This document shows positions 13,201-24,511 of a stretch of DNA of 64,000 bases, one piece after another. The stretch is taken from NCBI RefSeq assembly GCF_954871325.1, contig NC_088775.1:28373561-28437560 (forward strand). The letters are read 5' to 3'. Each line of letters begins with the position of its first letter. Positions within the stretch are counted from its first letter, which is position 1. Under the pieces are notes generated by a model. That model saw only the letters and a list, made by a program, of their open reading frames with translations. It had not been told where the DNA came from and made no database searches. Made by a program: the position numbers and the translations under genes. Source of the DNA: Gordionus sp. m RMFG-2023. Lineage: Eukaryota > Nematomorpha > Gordioida > Chordodea > Parachordodidae.

Positions 13201-14226
13201 ATTTTTGCTCATTATATTCTTGAGTTATTTTAAAAAAATGATTAAATGGGATAATATAATAATAAGGCATATCATCAGATCCCTTATATATTATGCTTAC
13301 TAAACATCGCTCAAATTTTATTGAAATAAAAGTATGTATATAGTATATACACCCGTTTTTTTAAACATATTTAACAACCACAAGTGTTTAGCTTTAGTCT
13401 TAAGATGCTAGTATGACTTTACAGGATATTATTTTAAAGTTATGGATCGGCCATCTTGCTCGCGTGCCTAGTTCGGGTCTATACTCTATGAGCCATATTT
13501 GCCATTCAAAAAATAACTATTTTTTTTATAAATAATTATAATAAATTAGTATAATGATAATTCATGGACGTTTTCTCTTATTTTGTAAAAAATTTATATA
13601 AAGCATTGCAAGTCCGACGCGCATCATCAATACACTATCTTGCAATGATTGAAGCTAATAAGCTTCGTAAAATCTTATAATATATGTAATAATTTTTATT
13701 CATTTGTGTTTTTTTGTTAATTTTATCCAAAATCAGAAAAACTTTTAAAAAAAATATAAATAAAAACATTTCAGTTATAAGTTTTAGAATAATTATGATA
13801 AAATTTATTTAAATTTATTTAAAATGAGCCTAGAAATCGGTATTTTTTATTTTTATTTTCTTGAAATGTTATGTAATAAATAACTGAAATTATTTATTTA
13901 TTTTAAAATATCTTTATTTAAGAAGGGAAATAATAACATTTGCATAATTAAGACATTTATCATTTTTTATTTTTACCCTTTCTATACTTATAATAATTTT
14001 AGGAATTGTATATATTTTAAAAAATAAAATATAAAATAAATAAAAATAAGAAAAATTATCATTTTATACCTAATTTTAATTTATAATTTATATTCTCAAA
14101 TTAGATTAGATTTTATGTTTTGTTTTTATATAAAAATAATTCAAGTGATTTTTTTTTTGAAAGTTACAAATTTGTCATTTTTCTTAAAAAATACTAGATG
14201 ACTATATATATTATATTTTTATATAC
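10244..14226. other. AT-rich spacer upstream of the host exon; no gene seen
   Basis: Extremely A/T-rich. On the minus strand a TATAAAAA-like sequence sits about 100 bp upstream of the ATG at 10243 (near 10345-10360), but such strings are frequent here by chance. The 99-codon plus-strand frame at 10410-10709 is composed of A/T-rich codons (I, N, F, Y, L) and shows no domain; I do not call it. The motif tggccagtca recurs near 8030, 12160 and 12290 without a recognisable boundary. Confidence 0.45.
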
Positions 14227-14283
14227 CAGGCGCGTATATTCAGGATTTTTCCTTGGTAGTGGTTATTAAAAGAGCTCATGAGA
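14227..14283. mobile_element. Isolated hAT-like terminus
   Basis: CAGGCGCGTATATTCAGG followed by tttttccttgg is the standard left terminus of the hAT-like repeats in this window, but no matching right end was found. It may be a solo end left after later insertion of the neighbouring small element. Confidence 0.3.
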
Positions 14284-14489
14284 CAGTCTTCTGGTTCGTC
14301 AGCCCAGACCAAATAAATTTTGAACTAAGACACCCAATTTGGAAAGAAAGAACGAACCCGTACAACATTAAATAAATATTATTTGTTTATTTATACAATT
14401 TTTTTAGCACTTCTCTTTCGGATGTTTAGCGGAAGCTATATGGACGGCTAAACAAACGACTATTTAGAAATAAGACGAACCAGGACATG
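14284..14489. mobile_element. Small inverted-repeat element (about 205 bp)
   Basis: Left end CAGTCTTCTGGTTCGTC; the right end read inwards is CATGTCCTGGTTCGTC, a 16-17 bp inverted repeat with few differences. The inner right part (ggaagctatatggacggctaaac, then tttagaaataa) recurs in inverted orientation near 29180-29240 (gaagctatataggcagctagac), so this is a dispersed family. No clear target duplication; superfamily undetermined. Confidence 0.4.
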
Positions 14490-14565
14490 GCTATAAAATT
14501 TATTTGTACTCCATTTTTTTTATTCATCATAAATAATCTGATATTCATTGTTTAAAGTTGGTTTG

Positions 14566-14818
14566 GCATGTCTAGGATTTTACTTAAGGGAAAGGGGGGG
14601 GGGGGGGGGGGTTATAATTTTGAGACAGATTATAAATATGTCTTTTTAAATTTAAATGACTGTAGATAATCAAACTATATATAAGAAAAAAATATATATA
14701 ATTACAAAATAAAATCATTTTCTCGATGTTTTTAATTTTGATTTAAATAACATATTTAAACCCATTATTTAAAAATTATTGGAGCCCCCCTTTAAATAAG
14801 TGAATGAACGCACATGTC
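14566..14818. mobile_element. hAT-like MITE fragment with a very long G run
   Basis: It starts TGGCATGTCTAGGATTTTAC, then a G run of about 20 near 14590-14610. Right end: gcccccc followed by a sequence that read inwards is ATGACATGTGCGTTCATTC. The layout resembles the 6.7-kb repeat. No convincing target duplication and no coding capacity. Confidence 0.35.
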
Positions 14819-16109
14819 ATTACCCATTAAATTTTATGAAGATACTACTAAGATTGTCGATTACCGTAAGAAAATCTTATCGAAATGCGCTACTGGGAAA
14901 TAATCAGCGAATGTATTATCGAGAAATTATTAGCCCAAATTTATCACAGAAAATATATTGCCGCTAAATTATGATGCATTCCAAGCTAAGGCCTGATATG
15001 ATGTAGGGTTAGAATAATATTAATTCAAATAAATATAAGAACTTTTATCGTTAATTTCACTGAAATTATGATGTGCTAAGGCCTGGGCCTAAAATGCATA
15101 CAAAAAATAACTAATAAATATAAATGTTTAATTCAATTTAACTGAAACTAGATAGGCTAATGCTCTTTTTGTGTTAATATATTCTTAGAAGTGTATTTGC
15201 AGTAATGTATTCTGGTTTTGTAATAATGTTTTTGTTGCAATATATTCACTGTGTAATACAATAGCATTAATACTTTCGCGATAATGTATTGGCGGGAATG
15301 CATTTACTGTTAAAAATTTTGGTGCATAGTATATATGTCCTAAAAAATCAAAATATCCACATGTAACTTGTTTATGGATAGAAAATAATCAGAATGTCAT
15401 CATTTTGTTACCTTAGTTTATAACATGTTAGAATTCTGGTAAAATAAAAATTTTAGATTTAAAGTGCGCTCAATAAATGATTTAAAGTTACAAAAATAAA
15501 ACAGCACACATAAAAAATTATCGGCTTAGAGAGAAGTATAAAAAATAATTTTTAATTTTTAAAGTTATATAAAAAATATAAATAAAAAATAACTATTTTC
15601 AATTTTTTTTTGAATGGTAATTTTCTTTTTTTTTGACTGAACTTTTTCCTTGTGTATGACTTTTATTTTTTTATAGGGTCACTTCCTTTTTTATTGGACC
15701 CAAGGACTCCTAATACTCCTTAAGCAAATAGTTATATAGTATTTACCCCTTACCCACTCCTACTTTCAACTACCTTCTCACCCTCTATCACCCTCCTACC
15801 TTACCCCTTACACCAAATCAAAAACAAAAATAAAAATTCAAATGAAAACTACCCCCTACCCTCTTCCAACTAAATTCTTTACCCCCCCCCCTCTTCAACT
15901 TCAATTCCCCCCCCCACATGGAAAAAGTCTCTGATTGGATCGGAAGAAATAAAAATAAATTGTGGAATATAAAAATTAATAGTTAGTTTAGAAGAAATAT
16001 CTAAGTGGATAAAATTCTATAAAATAATCTATACAAACTGAAATTCTAAATAATCAATGTTAAACGTAAAAAACAACATTATTTTTGATTATTTTTCTGA
16101 TCAACATTT
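14819..16109. other. Spacer with a pyrimidine-rich stretch
   Basis: No gene seen. About 15650-15920 is strongly C/T-rich on the plus strand (runs such as accccttacccactcctac, ctaccccctaccctcttcc and two C homopolymers near 15885 and 15910), interrupted by a short A-rich segment near 15810-15850. It could be a mutated simple-sequence tract. Confidence 0.45.
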
Positions 16110-16262
16110 TTCTTTGTTTGGTCGGAACTTTTCCATATTTGATTGACACTTTTCATTTTTTGATTGACACTTTCCCTTTTTGATTGAAACTTTTCCATTT
16201 GTGAGTGAGGCTATCTTTTTTCGCTCTGATTTTTCATAAGCCATTGACACTTTCCCCTTTTG
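16110..16262. repeat. Minisatellite of about 20-bp units
   Basis: The unit tttgattgacactttcc is repeated with variation about four times from 16135 to 16200 and more loosely to 16262. The minus-strand 61-codon frame over it (repeated KGKCQSK-type units) is a by-product of the repeat and is not called as a gene. Confidence 0.6.
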
Positions 16263-17266
16263 ACCTAACTTTCCCCTCCCGATCATACTCGTATCGCTCT
16301 CTCTAGGACAGAATGATGTATATATAGAGTTTTCTATGAATTATTTTTTAGGTTTTTTATAAAAATATTAGATAACGTGGTAAATAACCCTTATATAGAA
16401 ATAAAATCGCTCAAAGTGGCGTGTGTGACTCAGCTTAGACATTATAGGCCTTGATTAAAACCTAAACTTGATTTGAGAATCACTTGACGTTTTGACATAG
16501 ATTCGATTCCAGGTGAGCCCATATTTTTTCTGAATCTAATCTAGTTATTTCTGGGCTTCTGAATATGTATATGGCAGAAATGAATCCAGGGTGATTTGGA
16601 CTAAATATTTATCCGTAAATAAACCCAAATATGAAAATGGGGTCCTATTGAATCTTATTAGAATTTGGACGTTGTTTGGTTATACCGTTCAGAATGTTTT
16701 AAAATTTTTGTTCGGATCGACCGAAATAGAATCTCAGCAAAACTTCATTTTGTTTTCCTAGTGCTTTATAAAAAAATAATTTTATTTTATAACAATGTGC
16801 TAATAAACTATCATAGTAATAATAATAGATATTTTAAAAAATATATGTAACAATTTCTTCTAGAGCATATGAAATATATTATTTTAGGTTAATATTAATC
16901 AGGGACGTGGCTAGTTTTTTAAACAAAAGGGGTTGCTATAAGGTGCTAATTTATTTTAAACGTTAATGACATACTTATATATAATTTATAGATACCAGAT
17001 GCTCATAGATTTATATTTTCAACTGGAATAAATTTATACAGCATATATTCACGCTAATCAGAATAATACCTAATACAAATGTATAATCTAATTCAAATAC
17101 TTTACCCTCGTTAAAAAAAATCAACCTAAACAAATATACAATCATAAAGCTTTTATCTTTTTAGGTTTTCTTATCAAAAAAAATATTTCTACCACGAAAA
17201 AATAAAATGTATTTTATTAATAGCTTTTACTACTTTCAACAGGTTGAATTAATAAATTATTTGGTA
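16263..17266. other. Spacer with one orphan hAT-like end
   Basis: No gene seen. CAGGGACGTGGCTAG at 16900 resembles a hAT left terminus, but no partner end was found before the next element. Confidence 0.4.
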
Positions 17267-18360
17267 CATTGGCGTACGCAGCGGGGAAAGACAGGGGGAC
17301 AAATCCCCCCCCCATAGCCAAAAAATGCAGATGTCGGATATATTTTTCAAAAATATTATTGTTTATATTAATTTATATTTGTTAATATATATTCGTATCT
17401 CATATTAAATATATATTTTATTACATTTATTATCACATTCATAAGTTATTTTATCAATTAATTTCGATTTCAAGTTTTCCGGCGTAATATTTACTTATTA
17501 TTTTCAAATTTTTAGTGGCGTAATATTTATCTACCATTTTCAAATTTCTAGTCAAATAATAATTATTTCTGAAACTTCTTGTCCAACAAGGAAAAAGAAA
17601 TTGCAACTTTATCCAACGTGATAGAGTCTCTGCCATCAAGCAATAACATCTTTTAAGGAGTTAGAAGAGCCATTTGCTATTACTGAAATATCACAATGGC
17701 CTGAAAGAAATATTTCCTCAGAAGCAAGAAAATTATTAAATTCAATGCTTATTCCAAATTTTATTTCTCATTAGAATGTATTATTTAATTATACAACTAT
17801 TTTAAGTATTACTTTTCAAAAACATGACATTGACTCGATTAAGAAGATGAGAATAGTGGAGAGCATTTTATCAGAACTCAAGGAAATTAGGGCTAATGTT
17901 GATGAAGAATTTCATATTTTATATTTTATTGTTGAGTCAAAAGCAGACTATACGGGTTGAATATTTGTCTCCTCGACTTGTAGCAAGGCAAGCTCATCGT
18001 TAAAACATTAATATAGAATCAGTAGAAGAGTATATCTTAAATACACTTACATTTATAACCCAGATAAATGAATTTTTAATTCATTATGCAGCACTTACTA
18101 ATCTGCAAATATTACTTCCACAAAAGCCTTCCCACTTTTTCAGATGGTGAAAGAAAAAAAAATATTTGTTAGATTTTTATTATGAAGATGTTAAAGTTTA
18201 TGATGCCTTACCAGCTGAATAACTATGTTTATAAGATTAACTATGGTTGATTAAGTCCCAAAAAATGTTATGAATGCTCTGCATTATTTCAAACACATTT
18301 TAGATTAAATTCCCAATGTATTAAAAGGGTTTATAAACTCTTCCCATTAGTAAACAAATG

Positions 18361-18892
18361 AGAGAACATTCTCTTTTTTAAGAAGAATAACAGAGGCCTG
18401 CAGAAGTACCATTTGCAGGGCACGGCCTGGATTTTTTTTAAAGATTTTATACGGCCCGGCCTAGGTTTTTTTTTTTAATTTTCAGGCCCGACTCGGCTTC
18501 TTTTAAAAAAATTTCAGGCCCGGCCCCGATTTTTTAGAAATAAATTATATTTATTTTTGATTTTTATAGCTAATAATAACGATTTCAAATATAGGCTGTT
18601 TTAAAAAATACAGCCTGGATTGGATGTTTTTTTAAAATAATTCAAGCCCGGCTTGGGTGTTTTTTTAAAAAAATGTCGGGCCCAGCCCGGGTATATTTTA
18701 AAAAATTTAAATACTGTCCGGCTCGGGGGTCGGGCCTGCAGGTCTCTGAAAAACATACCAAGAAGTACAACATCTGAAAGTAGATTAAAAGGTTTGGATC
18801 TTTTGAATATTCATAGGTATTTGACGACAAGCAAGGATGAGATAATTGAAAAATCAGCTCAATCACAACGAAGATTGGATTTTACATTGTAA
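18361..18892 (+). pseudogene. hAT dimerisation (hATC) domain split by a minisatellite, unit 1
   Basis: 18361-18399 encodes ERTFSFLRRITEA, the SNERSFS.LRR signature of the C-terminal dimerisation region of hAT transposases. After about 340 bp of GC-rich repeats the domain resumes at 18743 with SLKNIPRSTTSESRLKGL, then DLLNIHRYL and RRLDFTL followed by TAA at 18892, which is the normal C-terminal end of this transposase type. The repeat sits between two CCTGCAG sites. Upstream coding sequence is broken by stops, so the gene is dead. Confidence 0.75.
18400..18742. repeat. GGCCCGG minisatellite inside hAT unit 1
   Basis: Imperfect units of about 35 bp, each with a ggcccggcc-like core followed by tttttttaaaaaaattt, run from CCTGCAGAAG near 18396 to CCTGCAGG at 18736-18743. 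GC-rich cores stand out sharply from the AT-rich element. The same insert is at the same transposase position in the other three hATC copies (19.8, 25.6, 26.3 kb), so it was acquired before the copies separated. Confidence 0.7.
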
Positions 18893-19148
18893 ATATATAA
18901 CATACAAAATGCAATTATTCCTAAGAAACATTTGGTGTAAAGGCTCAAAAAATTCCAAATTTCTATTTTGGGTCATTTAAGTGATTCTTTACATATAATT
19001 TTTTTATAATTCACATTAATTTAAAATTGTGTATTAGAAATAGTTATTAGTCCTAATAAATTTATGCTTGATATTTTTAAAAAACAATAATATTTCTTAA
19101 AAAATTTAATTATCCCCCCCACAGACCAAATTCCTGCGTACGCGCCTG

Positions 19149-20585
19149 GAATGTATTATTTAATTATACAACTATTTTAAGTATTACTTTTCAAAAACTT
19201 GACATTGATTTGATTGAGAAGATGAGAATAGCGGAGAGCATTTTATCAGAACTCAAGGAAATTAGGGCTAATGTTGATGAAGAATTTCATATTTTATATT
19301 TTATTGTTGAGTCAAAAGCAGACTATACGGGTTGAATATTTGTCTCCTCGACTTGTAGCAAGGCAAGCTCATCGTTAAAACATTAATATAGGATCAGTAG
19401 AAGAGTATATCTTAGATGCAGATATTTATAACCCAAATAAATGAATTTTTAATTCATCATGCAGCACTTACATCTGCAAATATTACTTCCACAAAAGCCT
19501 TCCCCAACCTTTTTCAGATGGTGATAGAAAAAAAAATATTTGTTAGATTTTTATTATGATGATTCTAAAGTATCTTATGATGCCTTACTAGCTGAATAAC
19601 TATGTTTATTTAACTATAGTTGATATAGTCCCAGAAAATGCTATGGATGCTCTGCATTATTTCAAACACATTTTAGATTAAATTCCCAATTTATTAAAAG
19701 GGTTTATAAACTCTTTCCATTAGTAAACTAATGAGAGAACACTCTCTTTTTTAAGAAGAATAACAGAGGCTTGCAGAAGTACCATTTGCAAGGCACAGCC
19801 CGGATTTTTTTTAAAAATTTTTTACGACCCGGCCTGGGTTTTTTTTTAAAAAATTTCAGGCCCGGCCCCGCTTTTTTTAAAAAAAATTTTAGTTCCGACT
19901 TGGCTTTTTTTTTAAATTTTCAGGCTCGACCTGGATTTTTTTAAAATAAATTATATATTTTTTTTATTTTTATAGCTAATAATAACGATTTCTAATATAG
20001 GCTCTTTTAAAAAATATAGCCCCGCCTGGGTGTTTTTTTTAAAATAATTCAGGCCCGGCTTGGCTGTTTTTTTAAAAAAATTCAGATCCGGCCCGGGTGT
20101 TTTTTTTAAAAAAAATTTGGGCCCGGCCTGGGTATATTTAAAAAAATTAAAATACTCGGCCCAGGGGCAGGGCCTGCAGGTCTCTGAAAAACATACCAAG
20201 AAGTACAACATGTGAAAGTAGATTGAAAGGTTTGGATCTTTTGAATATTCATAGGCATTTGACGACAAGCAAGGATGAGATAATTGAAAAATTACCTCAA
20301 TCCCAACGAAGATTGGATTTTACATTGTAAATATATAACATACAAAATACAATTATTTCTAAGAAACATTTTGTGCAAAGGCTCAAAAAATTCAAATTTC
20401 TATTTTGGGTCATTTAAGTGATTCTTTACATATAATTTTTTTATAATTCACATTAATTTAAAATTGTGTATTAGGAATAGTTATTAGTCCTTATAAATTT
20501 ATGCTTGATATTTTTAAAAAACAAAAATATTTCTTAAAAAAATTTATTATCCCCCCCCCAGACCAAATTCCTGCGTACGCGCCTG
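19149..20585 (+). repeat. Second tandem unit of the composite hAT
   Basis: It starts gaatgtattatttaatt, matching 17774, and ends with the hAT right terminus. The order of blocks is identical to unit 1: LKEIRANVDEEFHI near 19255, hATC start near 19733, GGCCCGG minisatellite 19769-20180, hATC end near 20182-20330. Differences from unit 1 are scattered single bases and small indels, so the duplication is not brand new. A few stops and frameshifts disrupt the frame. Confidence 0.75.
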
Positions 20586-23500
20586 GTTTGGTATAAGATT
20601 AGGATTCTACCTTTTAAACAAAAAGAGGGGAAGAACATCTATTAAAGAAATCAGAAAAATTGTGCTAATAGGCAAATAATTGAGAAGCTATTTTGAATAT
20701 TGTAATTATTACTTTTATTTAATTATTGATGTGTATGTGTACAGTACAATGATCTATTAAAAAATACAATCTACATAATATTAATTATAAGTAGATCTAC
20801 CATTTAATGAATTACAAATTGGTATAAGATTGAGATTCCATTTTTTTAAATAAAATTGAGGATTGGAATTGCCAAAAAGAAAATGATATTTATTTAAAAA
20901 TTTTGTAAATCTATTTAAATAAAGTATTAATATATTTGTCTAAATGGGTGCTAATTTTTTTTAAAAGAAGGTGCTTTGACACTCTAGAATGGAATTAAGG
21001 GTAAAAAGTGCAATAAAAGTAACCTAATTACATGGGAATGCACAACTATTTATTGTTTAAAAGCATCGAAAATAAAAGTAACACTTTATAAGTTACTTTT
21101 TAAAATATGTTAAAAAATTTATATAGAAATAAGCATGTTTAACATGCATATAATTGAGATCCCAATTTTTAAAAAAAATTAAATAAATAAGTCTGATGAT
21201 AAATTGAGATATTAATATTAAACATAAATTAGTGTAGTATTGTATTAAGGTTTTGAATGTATTCAATAAATATTAACCCTCCTTATACACATATTCTAAT
21301 AATATTTCATATATGTAATAAAATTACAGTATATGGCAATCAAAGCATGCCAGGTGTTGATTGGCCCGGAAAAAAAAACTTTCACATAAATTATTTTATT
21401 TATAGCATTGATTTAGATTTAATTTTATAGATTATTTGAAAATAGTTTAATTTTGCTAAAGTCTAATAAAAATTTATTATTATTAAAAAAAAATTTTTAA
21501 TAAATGTGTGTATACTTTTTCAATGCAATACTTTCTTTATATAAATAGTATTTTCATTAAAATTCTCAAAAATAATATTTTAAAATAAAATATAAATATA
21601 TTTAACATGTAGAGTTAATTAAAATATTTTTAGATTTACTTTAATGTAACTAGTTACTTTTCGATGCTTATTTTAAGAGTAGGCGTAATTAGTTACTTTG
21701 GTAGAAGTGTTATTTAGCGTTAGCTAACTACCTTTCAAAAGTAACTTACTTTTAACATTACTAGTAAAGATAAAAAGCTACGTCAGTAAACATACTATAA
21801 CTTTACTAAACATTGCCCAATTTTATTAAAATGTAATAAAACCCAATTTTTATATACAAACCAAAAACTATTCAAGTAGATTGATTCTAGAAAGAAATGT
21901 CCTGAGTGCTGCGACAAAGTATCCATCATTTACAATCACATTGCCATTCAAAAAAAATATTTTATATATAAGGATAGGACATTGTTACCAAATATTTTAC
22001 ATAAAAACCAATAAATAACGTCCGATAGTGTTGACCAGATTTGATGGAAACATTTCATATTTTTAATTTATTTGTAAATAAAATTATTTGTGCAAAAAAT
22101 TGTTAAAATAACATATTTATATATTCTTATAAATTTTTACAAGTTAAATAATTTTATTTACAAACGAATTAAAAAATAAGGAAATCATTTGAATTGAATC
22201 TGCATAACACTGTATATCATTATATCTAGTTTTTTCTTCTTTTACTGGAAAATTGGCGGATAGAGTACTTTATTACCTAATAATTTTGTGTATTGTATAT
22301 TTTATTAATTTAATTCGATTATATTCATTTGTATATTTATGTAAATAAACATATACATCTTAATGATAGCCATATGCTACTATTTTTTAAAATATGTTAT
22401 TAATTTGTCGAAAAAATTTACAAAAAAAATCTAATCCTATTTTTTCTATATGGACGACAACTAGTCAAGAAATATTTATATATGCATCATCATACATTAC
22501 GTTACATATTAATATTTATTATTTTTTAAAAAAATAAAACAAATTTAAAAAAAATTGGTAATAATTATCTAAGTTGTAAATTTCGAAGCGCGCCATCTTT
22601 AAACCCGATTTTATTCTATTTTTTCTTGTTTTCTAGTCATTTTTAGTACCCACCCCCCTCTACTTTTAATTTTATCCCGATTTTTTAGTGTCCATCCTTT
22701 CCTTCAGGGATATTTTTTGGGTCTCCAAGGACATTGAAATATTTCCAAAGGAACATTCCTCAAAAATATTTCTAGAATCCCGTTTACTAAAACCCACTCA
22801 TAGTAAAATTTTTTATAATATTCTACATCTTAATAAATTTAATAGTTAATTAAGTGTTAAGTGTTAAGTGTTGAAATAACAAACCTCTAAAGCCAGTTTA
22901 GTTTAAAATATATTGATTATTCTTTACTCCACCCCCCCCCCTCCTATTTTCTTATTATTTTATGTTTAAAAGACAATAAATAAATAAAATATTTTGCAGA
23001 TAAAAATTTTTAAAAAAAATTGAATCCTTTTTACTAATTTAAATTTAGTATATAATTTTTTTTTTGTAATAAAAACCAATATTTTTTTCCCAAAGATTTG
23101 TATAATTATGTTTGTTTTAGATATTTATTGTAACTAATTTGATATTTATCTATGAAAAAGTAAGGTATCAAAGAAATTGTAGCGGAATAGTGTTTCTGCA
23201 GCATTTTAGAGTAGCGTAGCTTCACTCTTTAAATTTTGTAGTAGTGGCATGCGATTGGGGGAGGGGTAAAACTTTTAAATGGAATCAGGGGCTTCTATCA
23301 GGAGTGGGGAGGATGGTATGACGCATGATATCTTGGTTGGAAGGAGTGGAGGGGGTAGTAATATCGTCCTTAACTTTGGGGATTATACTGGAATAGGCCT
23401 CCGACAAAATCAGTTATCAATATTAAAGAAGCTCGCACTGTAAATGATTCAAAAATTTGATTAAACAGCAGGACAATAAAGCATAACTCAAAATTTTCCA

Positions 23501-24511
23501 AGGTTCTACGATACATATAACATGCCTTTATTGAATAAAATGGATAATCTACCTTGATTGAATAAAATGGACACGTTTGAAAATCTGACTACAAGGATGG
23601 ATTAATTACTAAGAAAACCATAGTAAGATTTTTCGAGAAAAAATGGTTATTATCCGATAGCAAACTTTTAGATACCTTAAGAGAGGGTGAGGTTAGGGGG
23701 GGGGAGATTAAACGCCTGTCATTTTAAAGAAAATTATGAATTTTACAATGTATAATTTTAAACACATCTCACAACACATCTATATTTTGGTGGGATCAAG
23801 CAAGTGCTGAAATATCAGACACGTCATGTCAATCATTTTAAATATTAAATGTAGACATACCCCCCCCTCCATCTATTCTCCAGTGAAAAAAAGGGTACTA
23901 ATAGCTGCTTCAAAAAAAAATAGGGAGAAATTATAACATTAAATTATTTTGGCGGTTTATCGAAAACGTTGGAGCCCGTTAACCTTGGGCCATGGTCCTG
24001 TCTTGCTCGACACTAATATGCGCGTCAACATTTTTAAGGAAAATATACCAATAAAACTCTCCTTATAAAGAAAGGATTCAATATTGATATTTAAAGTTTT
24101 ATTATGAATTTCGTTATAAATTTACTTCTATTCAATATCTTACATTAATTTATTTTTAAAAGATCTTTTTTATTTATTTTTTTTTCATTTCCTCTTGCTT
24201 TACTTTATATTAAAGCCAATAAACAATGGATATCAGATTTAAACGTTTTTGTCTCATAACCTCTTTGACTCTGACAAATAGTGCCAAAAATAATTTTTTT
24301 TCCCAAAAATAATTTTTATAATTTTTTTCCCAAAAAAAATTCAGCGCCTCTACATAATAACGTTCTTTAATAACAATACTTTAAAAAAGGTGTTGATATA
24401 GTTTATTACCTTCCTTATTCACATTCACATATGAAAGGGAAATAGGAACTAATAAACATATATTAAATATATATTAAAACAAAAACATATTTAGTCAGAA
24501 TATAATGCTGC
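20586..24511. other. AT-rich spacer, no gene seen
   Basis: No coding or RNA gene recognised. A motif ggtataagatt.ggattc occurs near 20588 and again near 20820. The stretch 23240-23400 is G-rich on the plus strand (gggggaggggt, gagtggggaggatgg, gtggagggggtag). C or G homopolymers of eight or more occur near 22930, 23697 and 23865. Confidence 0.45.

Larger units (their letters stand above)
17267..20585 (+). mobile_element. Composite hAT transposon (ZMYM1/DUF4371-like) with internal tandem duplication
   Basis: Left terminus CATTGGCGTACGCAG; right terminus read inwards CAGGCGCGTACGCAG. The flanks are atttggta (17259-17266) and gtttggta (20586-20593): 7 of 8 target-duplication bases agree, so both outer ends belong to one insertion. 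The segment 17774-19148, which ends with a complete right terminus, is followed directly by a second copy of itself (19149-20585). The plus strand carries a decayed transposase: about 17655-17780 reads KELEEPFAITEISQWPERN with frame 'SSEARKLLNSMLIP', then LKEIRANVDEEFHI near 17880, and the hATC dimerisation motif ERTFSFLRRIT at 18361 split from its continuation at 18743. Several stops and frameshifts per unit: inactive. Confidence 0.8.

Noticed and set aside
16101-16286. Repetitive basic 61-residue frame on the minus strand
   Set aside because: Arises from the 20-bp minisatellite; repeat units have no conserved frame outside it.
17454-17639. 61-codon minus-strand frame present in both hAT copies (also 24709-24894)
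   Set aside because: It lies antisense within the transposon and is shared only because the copies are homologous; no domain and no start or splice evidence.
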